DNA from: Pseudaeromonas aegiceratis
Lineage (GTDB): Bacteria; Pseudomonadota; Gammaproteobacteria; Enterobacterales; Aeromonadaceae
Direction: 5' to 3'
DNA length: 64,000 nucleotides
Assembly: GCF_046254905.1 (NCBI RefSeq)
Contig: NZ_CP158016.1
Coordinates: 1,612,001 to 1,676,000, forward strand
In this document: positions 31,623-39,996 of the stretch, piece after piece
Layout: each line of letters begins with the position of its first letter
Numbering within the stretch: position 1 is the first letter of the stretch
The notes under the pieces: generated by a model
The model's input: the letters and a program-made list of their open reading frames with translations, nothing else
The model's database searches: none
What the model was told of the DNA's origin: nothing
Translations under genes and position numbers: made by a program

Positions 31623-33821
31623 ATGAGTAGCCCCGAGAAGCGCCCCGCCGGCAAATGTCCCTTCATGCACGGTGCCCTGACCCAGACCGGCACCAGCACC
31701 AGCAACCATGATTGGTGGCCCAAGGCCCTGAACCTGGACATATTGCACCAGCACGACCGCAAGACAGACCCCCTGGGGGAGACCTTCAACTATGCCGAGG
31801 CCTTCGCCAAGCTGGATCTGGCAGCGGTCAAGGCCGACCTGCAACAACTGATGACAGATAGCCAGGCCTGGTGGCCGGCGGACTGGGGTCACTACGGCGG
31901 CCTGATGATCCGTATGGCCTGGCACAGTGCCGGCACCTATAGAACCGCCGATGGCCGCGGCGGTGGCGGCACCGGCAGCCAGCGTTTCGCCCCCCTCAAC
32001 AGCTGGCCGGACAACGTCAACCTGGACAAGGCGCGCCGTCTGCTGTGGCCCATCAAGAAAAAGTATGGCAACCAGCTCTCCTGGGCGGATCTCATGATAC
32101 TGGCGGGCAACGTGGCGCTGGAGTCCATGGGCTTCAAGACCTTCGGCTTTGCCGGGGGCCGCGAGGATATCTGGCATCCGGAGAAGGACATCTACTGGGG
32201 CTCGGAGCGCGAGTGGCTGGCCACCAGCGACAAGCCCGGCAGCCGTTACTCGGGTGAGCGCCAGTTGGAGAACCCGCTGGCGGCGGTGCAGATGGGCCTC
32301 ATCTATGTGAACCCCGAGGGGCCGGATGGCAATCCGGATCCGGTGGCCTCTGGTCGGGATGTGCGGGAGACCTTTGCCCGCATGGCGATGAACGACGAGG
32401 AAACCGTGGCCCTGGTGGCCGGCGGCCACACCTTCGGCAAGGCCCACGGTGCCGGCGATCCCACTCTGGTGGGGGCGGAGCCGGAAGCCGCCGGCATCGA
32501 GGAGCAGGGGCTGGGCTGGCATAACCGCCTGGGGTCCGGCCTCGGCGTGCACACCACCTCCAGCGGCATCGAGGGGGCCTGGAAACCCAATCCCACCCAG
32601 TGGGACAACGGCTACTTCGACATGCTGTTCGGTTACGAGTGGCAGCTGACCAAGAGCCCGTCGGGGGCCCATCAGTGGACGCCGGTGGATGTGAAGCCCG
32701 AGCACCTGATCCCCGATGCCCATGATCCGGCCAAGAAGTACCCGCCCATGATGACCACGGCGGATCTCTCCTTGCGCTTCGATCCCATCTACGAGCCCAT
32801 AGCCCGGCGCTTCCACCAGGATCCGGCAGCTTTCGCCGAGGCCTTCGCCCGGGCCTGGTTCAAGCTGACCCACAGGGACATGGGGCCCAAGAGCCGCTAC
32901 CTGGGCCCGGAAGTGCCGGCCGAAGATCTGATCTGGCAGGACCCGATCCCCGCTGGCAATGCTCAGCTGGATGCGGCTCAGATCGCCGCCATCAAGGGCA
33001 AGATCCTGGCCTCCGGCCTGTCGGTGGGTGAGCTGGTGGCCACCGCCTGGGACAGTGCGCGGACCTTCCGTGGTTCGGACTTCCGCGGTGGCGCCAACGG
33101 CGCGCGCATTCGCCTCGCCCCGCAAAAAGACTGGGTGGGTAACGAGCCGGCACGGCTTGGCAAGGTGCTGGAGGTGCTGTCCGGCATCCAGGCCCAGCTG
33201 GCGGTACCGGTCAGCCTGGCGGATCTCATCGTGCTGGGGGGCTGCGCCGCCGTGGAGCAGGCCGCCAAGGCCGCCGGCGTCGAGGTGATGGTGCCCTTCA
33301 CGCCGGGCCGGGGCGATGCCAGTCAGGCCCAGACCGACGTGGACTCCTTCGCCGTGCTGGAGCCGCTGCATGATGGCTTCCGCAACTGGCAGAAGCAGGC
33401 CTATGCGGTGACCCCCGAAGAGATGCTGCTGGATCGCAGCCAGCTCTTGGGCTTGACCGCCCCCGAGATGACGGTGCTCATCGGCGGCATGCGGGTGCTG
33501 GGCACCAACCACGGTGGCGCGGCCCACGGGGTCTTCACCGACCGGGTCGGGGTGCTGTCCAATGACTTCTTCGTCAACCTGACCGACATGGCCTATCGCT
33601 GGCAGCCCGCCGGAGAGAACCTCTATCAGCTCTGCGATCGTGCCACCGGTGCGGTGAAGTGGACCGCCACCCGGGTGGATCTGGTGTTTGGTTCTAACTC
33701 TGTGCTGCGGGCCTATGCCGAGCTGTATGCCCAGGACGATGCCAAACAGAAGTTCGTCCAGGACTTCGTCAAGGCCTGGTGCAAGGTGATGGACGCGGAT
33801 CGTTTCGATGTGACGCGCTAA
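31623..33821 (+). CDS. katG: Catalase-peroxidase KatG
   Basis: KatG, 732 residues, is a bifunctional haem catalase-peroxidase that removes hydrogen peroxide. The distal active site RMAWHSAGTYR (Arg-Trp-His) and proximal haem ligand GGHTFGKAHG are intact, as are the Trp-Tyr-Met adduct residues (MGLIYVNPEGP and RMAMNDEE). A second, degenerate peroxidase domain follows, as usual. AGGAGA lies 8 bases before the ATG at 31623; an in-frame ATG at 31554 lacks support. There is no signal peptide, so it is cytoplasmic. The 247-base divergent gap upstream contains no gene; I see no convincing OxyR site. Confidence 0.97.
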   Translation: MSSPEKRPAGKCPFMHGALTQTGTSTSNHDWWPKALNLDILHQHDRKTDPLGETFNYAEAFAKLDLAAVKADLQQLMTDSQAWWPADWGHYGGLMIRMAWHSAGTYRTADGRGGGGTGSQRFAPLNSWPDNVNLDKARRLLWPIKKKYGNQLSWADLMILAGNVALESMGFKTFGFAGGREDIWHPEKDIYWGSEREWLATSDKPGSRYSGERQLENPLAAVQMGLIYVNPEGPDGNPDPVASGRDVRETFARMAMNDEETVALVAGGHTFGKAHGAGDPTLVGAEPEAAGIEEQGLGWHNRLGSGLGVHTTSSGIEGAWKPNPTQWDNGYFDMLFGYEWQLTKSPSGAHQWTPVDVKPEHLIPDAHDPAKKYPPMMTTADLSLRFDPIYEPIARRFHQDPAAFAEAFARAWFKLTHRDMGPKSRYLGPEVPAEDLIWQDPIPAGNAQLDAAQIAAIKGKILASGLSVGELVATAWDSARTFRGSDFRGGANGARIRLAPQKDWVGNEPARLGKVLEVLSGIQAQLAVPVSLADLIVLGGCAAVEQAAKAAGVEVMVPFTPGRGDASQAQTDVDSFAVLEPLHDGFRNWQKQAYAVTPEEMLLDRSQLLGLTAPEMTVLIGGMRVLGTNHGGAAHGVFTDRVGVLSNDFFVNLTDMAYRWQPAGENLYQLCDRATGAVKWTATRVDLVFGSNSVLRAYAELYAQDDAKQKFVQDFVKAWCKVMDADRFDVTR

Positions 33822-33843
33822 GCCCATCTTTAACCCGCTGCCC

Positions 33844-33875
33844 AAGCCCGGTCGCCCTGCGACCGGGCTTTTTTT
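33844..33875 (+). terminator. Intrinsic terminator after katG
   Basis: AAGCCCGGTCG-CCCTG-CGACCGGGCTT stem of 11 bp followed by T7. Confidence 0.95.
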
Positions 33876-34056
33876 CGGCCACTATCCCGGGTTTACCCGC
33901 GGCGATGGCGGTCGCCACCACAGTCTGAGGCAAAGACCACACTTAAAGCATGGTTGTGTTAACTGGCGCACGCAGACGTTGGAGGCATTTGGCTATGGTG
34001 GGGCCAGTTTTTGCCCTTGGGCATCCCATCCCACCTTCTTACTGCAAGGAGTCACC

Positions 34057-35217
34057 ATGGCGCTTATGCACTTCTCTGTGCCCCGCAACATCATCTCCGG
34101 GCCCGAGGCCCTCAACCACCTGAGTACCCTCAAAGGCCGCAAGGCGGTGCTGGTCACCGGCGGCAGCTCCATGAAGCGTTTCGGTTTTCTGGCGCAGGCC
34201 GAGGCGCTGTTGCAGCAGGCCGGCATGCAGACCCTGATCGTGGATGGGGTGGAGCCCAACCCGTCGGTGGCCACCGTCTGGCGCGGCGCCAAGGCGATGC
34301 AGGCGTTCGAGCCCGAGTGGATCGTCGCCATCGGGGGTGGTTCGGCACTGGATGCCGCCAAGGTGATGTGGTGCTTCTACGAGCATCCCGACCTCAAGTT
34401 TGAGGACATACTGACGCCGGGCTCCATGCCGCCGCTGCGCAACAAGGCGCGCTTCGTAGCCATTCCATCCACCAGCGGCACCGCCTCGGAGATCACGGCG
34501 TTTTCCGTGATCACGGATACCGACAACCACATCAAGTACCCCATCGTCGCGGCGGACATGGTGCCGGACATCGCCATCCTGGATCCGGCGCTGCCACAGA
34601 CCATGCCGCCCCACATCACCGCCAACACCGGCATGGACGTGCTGGCCCACGCTCTGGAGGCGGTGGCCAGTACCGCCGCCACCTCCTTTACCGATCCCTA
34701 TGCCATCGAGGCCATCCGCCTGGTGCTGGAAAACCTGGAGCTGGCCTATCGGGAGCCCAATAACGCCACCGCCCGCCTCAACATGCACAACGCCTCGGCC
34801 CTGGCGGGCATGGCCTTCACCAACGCCTCCTTGGGGCTGGTGCACTCCCTGGCCCACAAGATAGGCGGAGAGTTCGGGGTCACCCACGGCCTGGCCAACG
34901 CCATCCTGCTGCCCTACATCATCCGCTTCAACCGTCGGTTCAGCGACAAGTACGCCCTGGTGGAGAAGCAGCTGGAGATCCCGGATCTGGCAGAGGCGGT
35001 GGAGATGCTGAACCGTCAGTTGAACATTCCCCACAGCTTCCACCTGTGCCAGGAGGTGCCTTTCGAGGAGTCGCATTTTGCCGCCGTGCTGGGGCGCATG
35101 AGCCAGAATGCCCATGCCGATCCCTGCACCTGGACCAACCCGGGTCAACCCACGGTGGCGGATGTGCAGGCGCTGTACGAGGCGGCCTTCTATGGGAAGG
35201 AAACCGCCACTGCCTAA
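34057..35217 (+). CDS. Iron-containing alcohol dehydrogenase
   Basis: The 386-residue group III alcohol dehydrogenase has the NAD(P) loop GGGSALDAAK and iron-binding motifs GMDVLAHALEA (Asp and His) and LVHSLAHKIGGEFGVTHGLA (two His). It resembles DhaT/butanol dehydrogenase types. AAGGAG lies 8 bases before the ATG at 34057; a longer in-frame start at 33979 is unlikely. It stands alone between two terminators. Because the pdu operon below carries its own PduQ, this enzyme is probably a separate aldehyde reductase; substrate unknown. Confidence 0.9.
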   Translation: MALMHFSVPRNIISGPEALNHLSTLKGRKAVLVTGGSSMKRFGFLAQAEALLQQAGMQTLIVDGVEPNPSVATVWRGAKAMQAFEPEWIVAIGGGSALDAAKVMWCFYEHPDLKFEDILTPGSMPPLRNKARFVAIPSTSGTASEITAFSVITDTDNHIKYPIVAADMVPDIAILDPALPQTMPPHITANTGMDVLAHALEAVASTAATSFTDPYAIEAIRLVLENLELAYREPNNATARLNMHNASALAGMAFTNASLGLVHSLAHKIGGEFGVTHGLANAILLPYIIRFNRRFSDKYALVEKQLEIPDLAEAVEMLNRQLNIPHSFHLCQEVPFEESHFAAVLGRMSQNAHADPCTWTNPGQPTVADVQALYEAAFYGKETATA

Positions 35218-35222
35218 GTGCA

Positions 35223-35278
35223 ATTGGGCAACACAAAACGGGCAAAGGGAAACCTTTGCCCGTTTTTGTTGCCCAATG
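35223..35278. terminator. Very long bidirectional terminator hairpin
   Basis: CGGGCAAAGG (35239-35248) pairs with CCTTTGCCCG around a GAAA tetraloop, flanked by A4 and T5. The stem extends outward through ATTGGGCAACA (35223-35233) and TGTTGCCCAAT, giving a 56-base near-perfect hairpin. Confidence 0.93.
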
Positions 35279-35533
35279 AGTTTGTTCACTGACGCGTGTG
35301 AGCGTATCGCGCAGGTCGTGCGGCAGGGGCGCAACCGGCCGGCGGCATGGACGAGGCTGTCATCTTGGGGAAATTGTTGCGAGAGTGTAGACAACCTCAC
35401 TGTTTGGCGGAACGTTATCCGATATACAGATTGCGGCCGTGAAAACCTTATCAAAAAAACACGATAAACAATAGTTTGCAATCAGTCAGTTATTGCAAGC
35501 CTACTCGATATTTAACCAAATGGGACATTTAAC
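35279..35533. other. pocR upstream region with an inverted repeat
   Basis: The gap contains no gene. TTGCAAT (35476-35482) and ATTGCAA (35492-35498) form a perfect 7-bp inverted repeat with a 9-base spacer, 35 bases before pocR; it is a candidate binding site for PocR itself or a global regulator. The local sequence is AT-rich. Confidence 0.6.
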
Positions 35534-36427
35534 ATGATTTCAGCCAATCCATTTGACTCGGATCTTGTTAATAAAATTGCCTTGGATTTTGCCAATGCCA
35601 CCAGCCTGGCAGTCGTGGTGGTTAATATCCACGGTGAGGAGATATCCGAACGATTTAACTTTACTCAGTTTTGCCAGAAATTACGGGAAGATCCAGAGCT
35701 ATATGCCCGATGCAAGATGAGCGATCGCTGTGGTGGGCTGGAGGCGTCAAAAGAGAACCGACCTTGCATATATCGCTGTCATGCCGGGCTGACTGATTTC
35801 TCCATACCGCTCCTCATCTCCGGCAACCTGGTTGGCTTCGTCCTGTGCGGTCAGGTGCGTCTCGTCAGCGAGGAGCATCTGGACCATATCCAGAAGATCG
35901 ATGAGCGTTGGCGCCAGGATGGGGAACTGCTCCGTGAATACGAGAGCATCCCTGTGGTGGATTACACCAAGATCATGGCCTCAGCCGAACTGCTCAAGCT
36001 GGTGGTGGATAACTGCATCAAGAAGCATCTGAATTTTATAGTAATTAATGAGAGTAACGAGGCGGGCGAAGCCAACCGGGCCATGTCCAGTCCCATCTAT
36101 GATCCCAAGATCAAGAAGGCGCTGCGTTACATCGACAGTCATTTCTCCGAGGAGCTGCGGCTGGAGGAGGTGGCAGCCCATGTCTACCTGAGTCCCTATT
36201 ACTTCAGCAAGCTGTTCAAGAAGCAGCTGGGCATCGGCTTTAATGCCTATGTCACCCGCCAGCGGATGATCAATGCCAAGCAGATGCTGCAAAACAGCGA
36301 TTGGTCCATCGCCAGTATTGCCAAGAATCTTGGCTTCTCCCAGACCAGTTATTTTTGCAAGATTTTTCGGCAGACCTATCAGGTCACGCCACAAATGTAC
36401 CGGGAGATGTTAAGTCAGGAGCAATAG
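35534..36427 (+). CDS. pocR: PocR-type AraC-family activator of cob and pdu genes
   Basis: The 297-residue regulator has an N-terminal PocR sensor domain (about residues 1-180) with a cysteine-rich stretch (CKMSDRC, CIYRCHAG) and FSIPLLISGNLVGFVLCGQ, then a C-terminal AraC double helix-turn-helix: LRLEEVAAHVYLSPYYFSKLF and SIASIAKNLGFSQTSYFCKIF. In Salmonella, PocR responds to propanediol and activates both cob and pdu operons. Here it precedes the cob operon in the same direction; no pduF facilitator gene lies beside it. It is more AT-rich than the cob genes. Confidence 0.93.
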   Translation: MISANPFDSDLVNKIALDFANATSLAVVVVNIHGEEISERFNFTQFCQKLREDPELYARCKMSDRCGGLEASKENRPCIYRCHAGLTDFSIPLLISGNLVGFVLCGQVRLVSEEHLDHIQKIDERWRQDGELLREYESIPVVDYTKIMASAELLKLVVDNCIKKHLNFIVINESNEAGEANRAMSSPIYDPKIKKALRYIDSHFSEELRLEEVAAHVYLSPYYFSKLFKKQLGIGFNAYVTRQRMINAKQMLQNSDWSIASIAKNLGFSQTSYFCKIFRQTYQVTPQMYREMLSQEQ

Positions 36428-36746
36428 CCCCGACTGACTGGTCTGAACCGGTGAAGTGTGCGAGGCAAAGTGTGTTGCTGATAGCAAAACGACCATATGG
36501 CGGAGGGCAATAAAATCATATTTCAAATGACAACTTCGCCGGCTTAAAACCCACGAGAAATAAGCGTTTTAAATAAATGACAGGGCAAAATATTAATATA
36601 AGAAGACCGTTTTTTTGTTATGCCCTGGACTGGATGCGACATTTTTTTGATCTGCAATAGGGTATAGACTCTCTCCATCGATAGACTACAAGGCCTATCT
36701 GGTTGTTCTGACAGGATTTCATTAACGGATAACAGTTAACCAAATT
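36428..36746 (+). promoter_or_regulatory. cob operon promoter region
   Basis: This AT-rich 319-base stretch must hold the cob promoter but no gene. It contains inverted repeats TTAAAAC/GTTTTAA (36544-36550 and 36565-36571) and CAGGGCA/TGCCCTG (36581-36587 and 36621-36627), candidates for PocR or global regulator binding or for a pocR terminator. A TATAGA at 36663 could be a -10 element with no good -35, as expected for an activator-dependent promoter. Confidence 0.5.
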
Positions 36747-36902
36747 TGCAGATGAGTGACGGCCATGCCGTCAGGGAAGGAGGTGTAAATCCTCCGCAGC
36801 CCCCGCTGCTGTGATGCCGACCATACCGTCAAGCCACTGAACCCCGGGTTCGGGAAGGGACGGGAAGGGATGACGCTAAGCCAGAAGACCGACTCGTGTG
36901 CA
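36747..36902 (+). promoter_or_regulatory. Cobalamin riboswitch
   Basis: The aptamer shows the conserved core GGGAAGGAGGTGTAAATCCTCCGCAGCCCCCGC-type arrangement in pieces (36774 onward), GCTGCTGTGA, AAGCCACTG and the B12 box AAGCCAGAAGACC (36878-36890). Closing stem P1 pairs TGCAGATGAGT (36747-36757) with the region 36891-36902. An unusual exact 10-base tandem, CGGGAAGGGA twice, lies at 36851-36870 in a peripheral arm. It stands directly before cbiA with a terminator between, so cobalamin should repress the operon by premature termination. Confidence 0.93.
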
Positions 36903-36983
36903 GGCGATTTTACTCCTTCGGTGGGAAGGGGTCTGCGTGATGCACACGGCGTTTGGCCGTGGGGCCTGGTGCCCGATCCCCTG

Positions 36984-37008
36984 ACCCGACCGAAGCGTCG
37001 GGTTTTTT
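36984..37008 (+). terminator. Riboswitch-controlled intrinsic terminator
   Basis: ACCCGAC/GTCGGGT stem, loop CGAAGC, six T residues, ending 16 bases before the cbiA start codon. Confidence 0.9.
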
Positions 37009-37024
37009 ATTGGGTTGGCGGGCA

Positions 37025-38398
37025 ATGATGCATGGATTTGTGATTGGCGGGACACACAGCGGTAGCGGCAAGACGACCCTCACTCTGGGCCTGTTGCGCG
37101 CCCTGTCCCGCCGTGGCCTCAGGGTGCAGCCGTTCAAGGTGGGGCCAGATTATATCGACACCGGCTGGCACAGTCGGGTGAGTGGGGTGACCTCCCGCAA
37201 CCTCGACGCCTTTATGCTGCCGGAAGACAGCTTGAGGGCACTCTTCTGGCGGCAAGCTGCCAAGGCCGATGTGGCGTTGATCGAAGGGGTCATGGGCCTG
37301 TTCGACGGCCTGGGCACGGATCCCTTGGCCTGCAGCACCGCCGGCATGGCGCGCCTGCTGGATTGCCCCGTGATCCTGACGGTGGACGGCAAGGCGGTCT
37401 CCACCTCGGCGGCTGCCACAGTTCAGGGCTTTGCCAACCTGGTGCCCGGCATCAAGGTGGCCGGCGTGCTGTTAAACCGCGTCAATTCTCCCAGCCATTA
37501 CGCCCTGCTCAAAGCGGCCATCGAGCAGCACACCGGCATCCCCGTGCTGGGGCGCCTGCCGCTGCTGGAATCCATCCGGCTGCCGGAGCGCCACCTCGGC
37601 CTCGTCACGGCGCAGGACGAGCTGGCCGCCGCGCCGCAATGGGATGCCCTGGCCGATGCCATCACCGAACACGTGGATCTGGATGCCCTGCTGGCCCTGT
37701 GTCGTCTTTCACCGGACATCGAGGCCGTGCAACCTGTCCTGCCGGCGGCGCTGCGCGGGGCGGGCGAGGGACTGACCCTGGCTCTGGCCGAGGATGAGGC
37801 CTTCAACTTCTACTACCCGGATAACCTGGATCTGCTCGAAGCCTGCGGCGTGCGTCTGGTGCGCTTCAGCCCCTTGCACGACCAAACGTTGCCCCAGTGC
37901 GATCTGCTCTATCTGGGGGGCGGCTATCCTGAGCTGCACGGTGAGCGTCTGGCGGGCAACTACAGCATGCGTCAGGCCATTTTGGCGGCGCACCACGCCG
38001 GGGTGGCCATCTACGCCGAATGCGGCGGCCTCATGTATCTGGGCGAGCAGCTCATCGATCAGCAGGGCCAGCACTGGCCCATGGTGGGGGTGCTGCCAGG
38101 GACGAGCAGCATGGGCCAGCGGCTGACCCGCTTTGGTTACTGTCAGGCCGAGGCCATGCAGGACACCAGCCTGGCGGCCTGCGGCGAGCGTCTGCGCGGC
38201 CACGAATTCCACTATTCCGACTTTGTCACCGAGCTGCCGCCTGTGTTCGCCTTCAGCAAGCACGGCAGCCGCGCGTTGCCGGATTGGCGGGGGGGCTATC
38301 AGCTGGGTAACACCCTGGCCAGCTACCTGCACCTGCACTTCTGGCAGGCGCCCCAGATGCTGCTGCACTGGTTTGCCCGGGGGAGGGCCCAGGCATGA
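37025..38398 (+). CDS. cbiA: Cobyrinate a,c-diamide synthase
   Basis: CbiA, 457 residues, uses ATP and glutamine to amidate the a and c side chains of cobyrinate. The N-terminal ATP-binding domain starts with IGGTHSGSGKTTL and FKVGPDYIDTGWH. The C-terminal glutamine amidotransferase domain (type CobB/CobQ) has YLGGGYPELHGE and the catalytic cysteine in YAECGGLMYLG. Two adjacent ATGs (37025, 37028) may serve as start; the ribosome site is weak. It is the first gene of the operon and overlaps cbiB by 4 bases. Confidence 0.95.
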   Translation: MMHGFVIGGTHSGSGKTTLTLGLLRALSRRGLRVQPFKVGPDYIDTGWHSRVSGVTSRNLDAFMLPEDSLRALFWRQAAKADVALIEGVMGLFDGLGTDPLACSTAGMARLLDCPVILTVDGKAVSTSAAATVQGFANLVPGIKVAGVLLNRVNSPSHYALLKAAIEQHTGIPVLGRLPLLESIRLPERHLGLVTAQDELAAAPQWDALADAITEHVDLDALLALCRLSPDIEAVQPVLPAALRGAGEGLTLALAEDEAFNFYYPDNLDLLEACGVRLVRFSPLHDQTLPQCDLLYLGGGYPELHGERLAGNYSMRQAILAAHHAGVAIYAECGGLMYLGEQLIDQQGQHWPMVGVLPGTSSMGQRLTRFGYCQAEAMQDTSLAACGERLRGHEFHYSDFVTELPPVFAFSKHGSRALPDWRGGYQLGNTLASYLHLHFWQAPQMLLHWFARGRAQA

Positions 38399-39345
38399 GT
38401 CCGCTTATCTTCGCCCTGGCCTTCGTGCTGGATCTCTGGTTGGGGGATCCGCCTCACTGGCCCCATCCGGTGCGCTGGATAGGCTGGCTGATCAGCCGTC
38501 TGGAGCGGCTCATCCGCGCCTTGTGCCCGTCACAAACCCCCCTGTATCTGGGGGGCGGCCTGTTGTGGCTGCTGGTGGTGGGCAGCACCTTCGCCCTGAG
38601 CTGGGCCCTGATCGCCCTGTGTCAGGCCATCCACCCCTGGCTTGGCTGGGCGGTGCAGCTGTGGCTGGCTTACACACTGCTGGCCACCCGCTGCCTGCGG
38701 GACGCTGCCATGGCGGTGTATCAGGCGCTGCACGCCGAGGATCTGGCCCTGAGTCGCGAGCGCCTCTCCTGGATCGTCGGCCGGGACACCTCTGCTCTGC
38801 AGCCGCCGCAGATCACCCGCGCCACCGTGGAGACGGTGGCCGAGAACACTGTGGATGGGGTGATAGCCCCGCTGTTCTGGCTGTTTGTCGGCGGTGTGCC
38901 TCTGGCCATGGCCTACAAGGCGGTCAACACCCTGGACTCCATGGTGGGCTATCGCAACGAGCGCTTCGCCGCCCTGGGGTTTGTCTCCGCCAAGCTCGAC
39001 GATCTGGCCAATCTGTTGCCCGCCCGGCTGAGTTGGCTGCTGTTCACCCTGGCTGCCGCCTTGTTGCGCCAGGATGCCCGGGCGGCCCTGTGCATCGGCT
39101 GGCGGGATCGCTATGCCCACAAGAGTCCCAACTGCGCCTGGTCCGAGGCGGCGGTGGCCGGCGCCCTGGGCGTTCGCCTGGGGGGACCCAATGTCTATTT
39201 TGGTGAACGGGTAGAAAAACCCTGGCTGGGTGATCCCCGGCGGGAGATCGAGTGCGAGGACATCCCCCGCACCATCCGCCTCATGTATCTGGCGTCGTGC
39301 CTGGCGCTGGGGCTGTTTTGTCTCGTTCACCAGGTCCTGGCCTGA
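38395..39345 (+). CDS. cbiB: Adenosylcobinamide-phosphate synthase
   Basis: CbiB, 316 residues, is an inner membrane protein that attaches aminopropanol phosphate to adenosylcobyric acid. It has about five helices and family blocks LDLWLGDPPHWPHPVRWIG near the N-terminus, VETVAENTVDGVIAPLFW, and KSPNCAWSEAAVAGALGVRLGG. Its second substrate is provided by PduX and CobD, both encoded in the convergent pdu operon of this window. Confidence 0.95.
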   Translation: MSPLIFALAFVLDLWLGDPPHWPHPVRWIGWLISRLERLIRALCPSQTPLYLGGGLLWLLVVGSTFALSWALIALCQAIHPWLGWAVQLWLAYTLLATRCLRDAAMAVYQALHAEDLALSRERLSWIVGRDTSALQPPQITRATVETVAENTVDGVIAPLFWLFVGGVPLAMAYKAVNTLDSMVGYRNERFAALGFVSAKLDDLANLLPARLSWLLFTLAAALLRQDARAALCIGWRDRYAHKSPNCAWSEAAVAGALGVRLGGPNVYFGERVEKPWLGDPRREIECEDIPRTIRLMYLASCLALGLFCLVHQVLA

Positions 39346-39354
39346 GGAGTCGTC

Positions 39355-39996
39355 ATGGAATACATCACCCAACCCCAGCAGATAGAGGCCGAGAGCTTCG
39401 CCATCATAGGGGGCATCCTGGCCCGGGAGTTCCCGGACCACCGCTTCGCCGATCCCCTGCAGGAGAAGATCATCAAGCGGGCCATCCATACCACGGCGGA
39501 CTTCGACTGGCTGGAGATCCTGCACTTCTCCGCCGACGGCTGCGAGCAGATCCGCCAGGCACTGCGCCAGGGCTGCCAGATCTTCACCGACACCAACATG
39601 GCCCTGTCGGGCATCAACAAGACCCGACTGGCCCAGCTGGGTTGCCGCATCCACTGCTTCGTGGCGGATCCCCAGGTGGCGGCGCTGGCCAAGGCCCAGG
39701 GCATCACCCGCTCCATGGCGGCGGTAGATCTGGCCATGCAGCAGCCCGGCCCGCGGCTGTTTGTCTTCGGCAACGCCCCCACCGCCTTGTTCCGTCTGCT
39801 GGAGATCTGTCAGGGGGCGCCCGAGCTGACCTGTCCCGTGGTGGGGGTGCCGGTGGGCTTTGTGGGGGCGGCAGAGTCCAAGGCGGCGCTGATGGCGAGC
39901 CCCTTGCCCCACATCGCCGCCAAGGGTCGCAAGGGCGGCAGCAACGTGGCGGCCGCTATCATCAACGCCATCCTGTACGACCTGGAGAGCCAATGA
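39355..39996 (+). CDS. cbiC: Cobalt-precorrin-8 methylmutase
   Basis: CbiC, 213 residues, moves a methyl group from C11 to C12 to give cobyrinate. Recognisable features are RAIHTTADFDW with the catalytic histidine region, TDTNMALSGINK and VGVPVGFVGAAESKAAL. GAGGAG precedes the ATG. The stop overlaps the first codons of cbiD. Confidence 0.95.
   Translation: MEYITQPQQIEAESFAIIGGILAREFPDHRFADPLQEKIIKRAIHTTADFDWLEILHFSADGCEQIRQALRQGCQIFTDTNMALSGINKTRLAQLGCRIHCFVADPQVAALAKAQGITRSMAAVDLAMQQPGPRLFVFGNAPTALFRLLEICQGAPELTCPVVGVPVGFVGAAESKAALMASPLPHIAAKGRKGGSNVAAAIINAILYDLESQ

Noticed and set aside
34057..35217. Second pduQ belonging to the propanediol system
   Set aside because: It is isolated between two terminators and precedes pocR; a clear pduQ is present at 60416.
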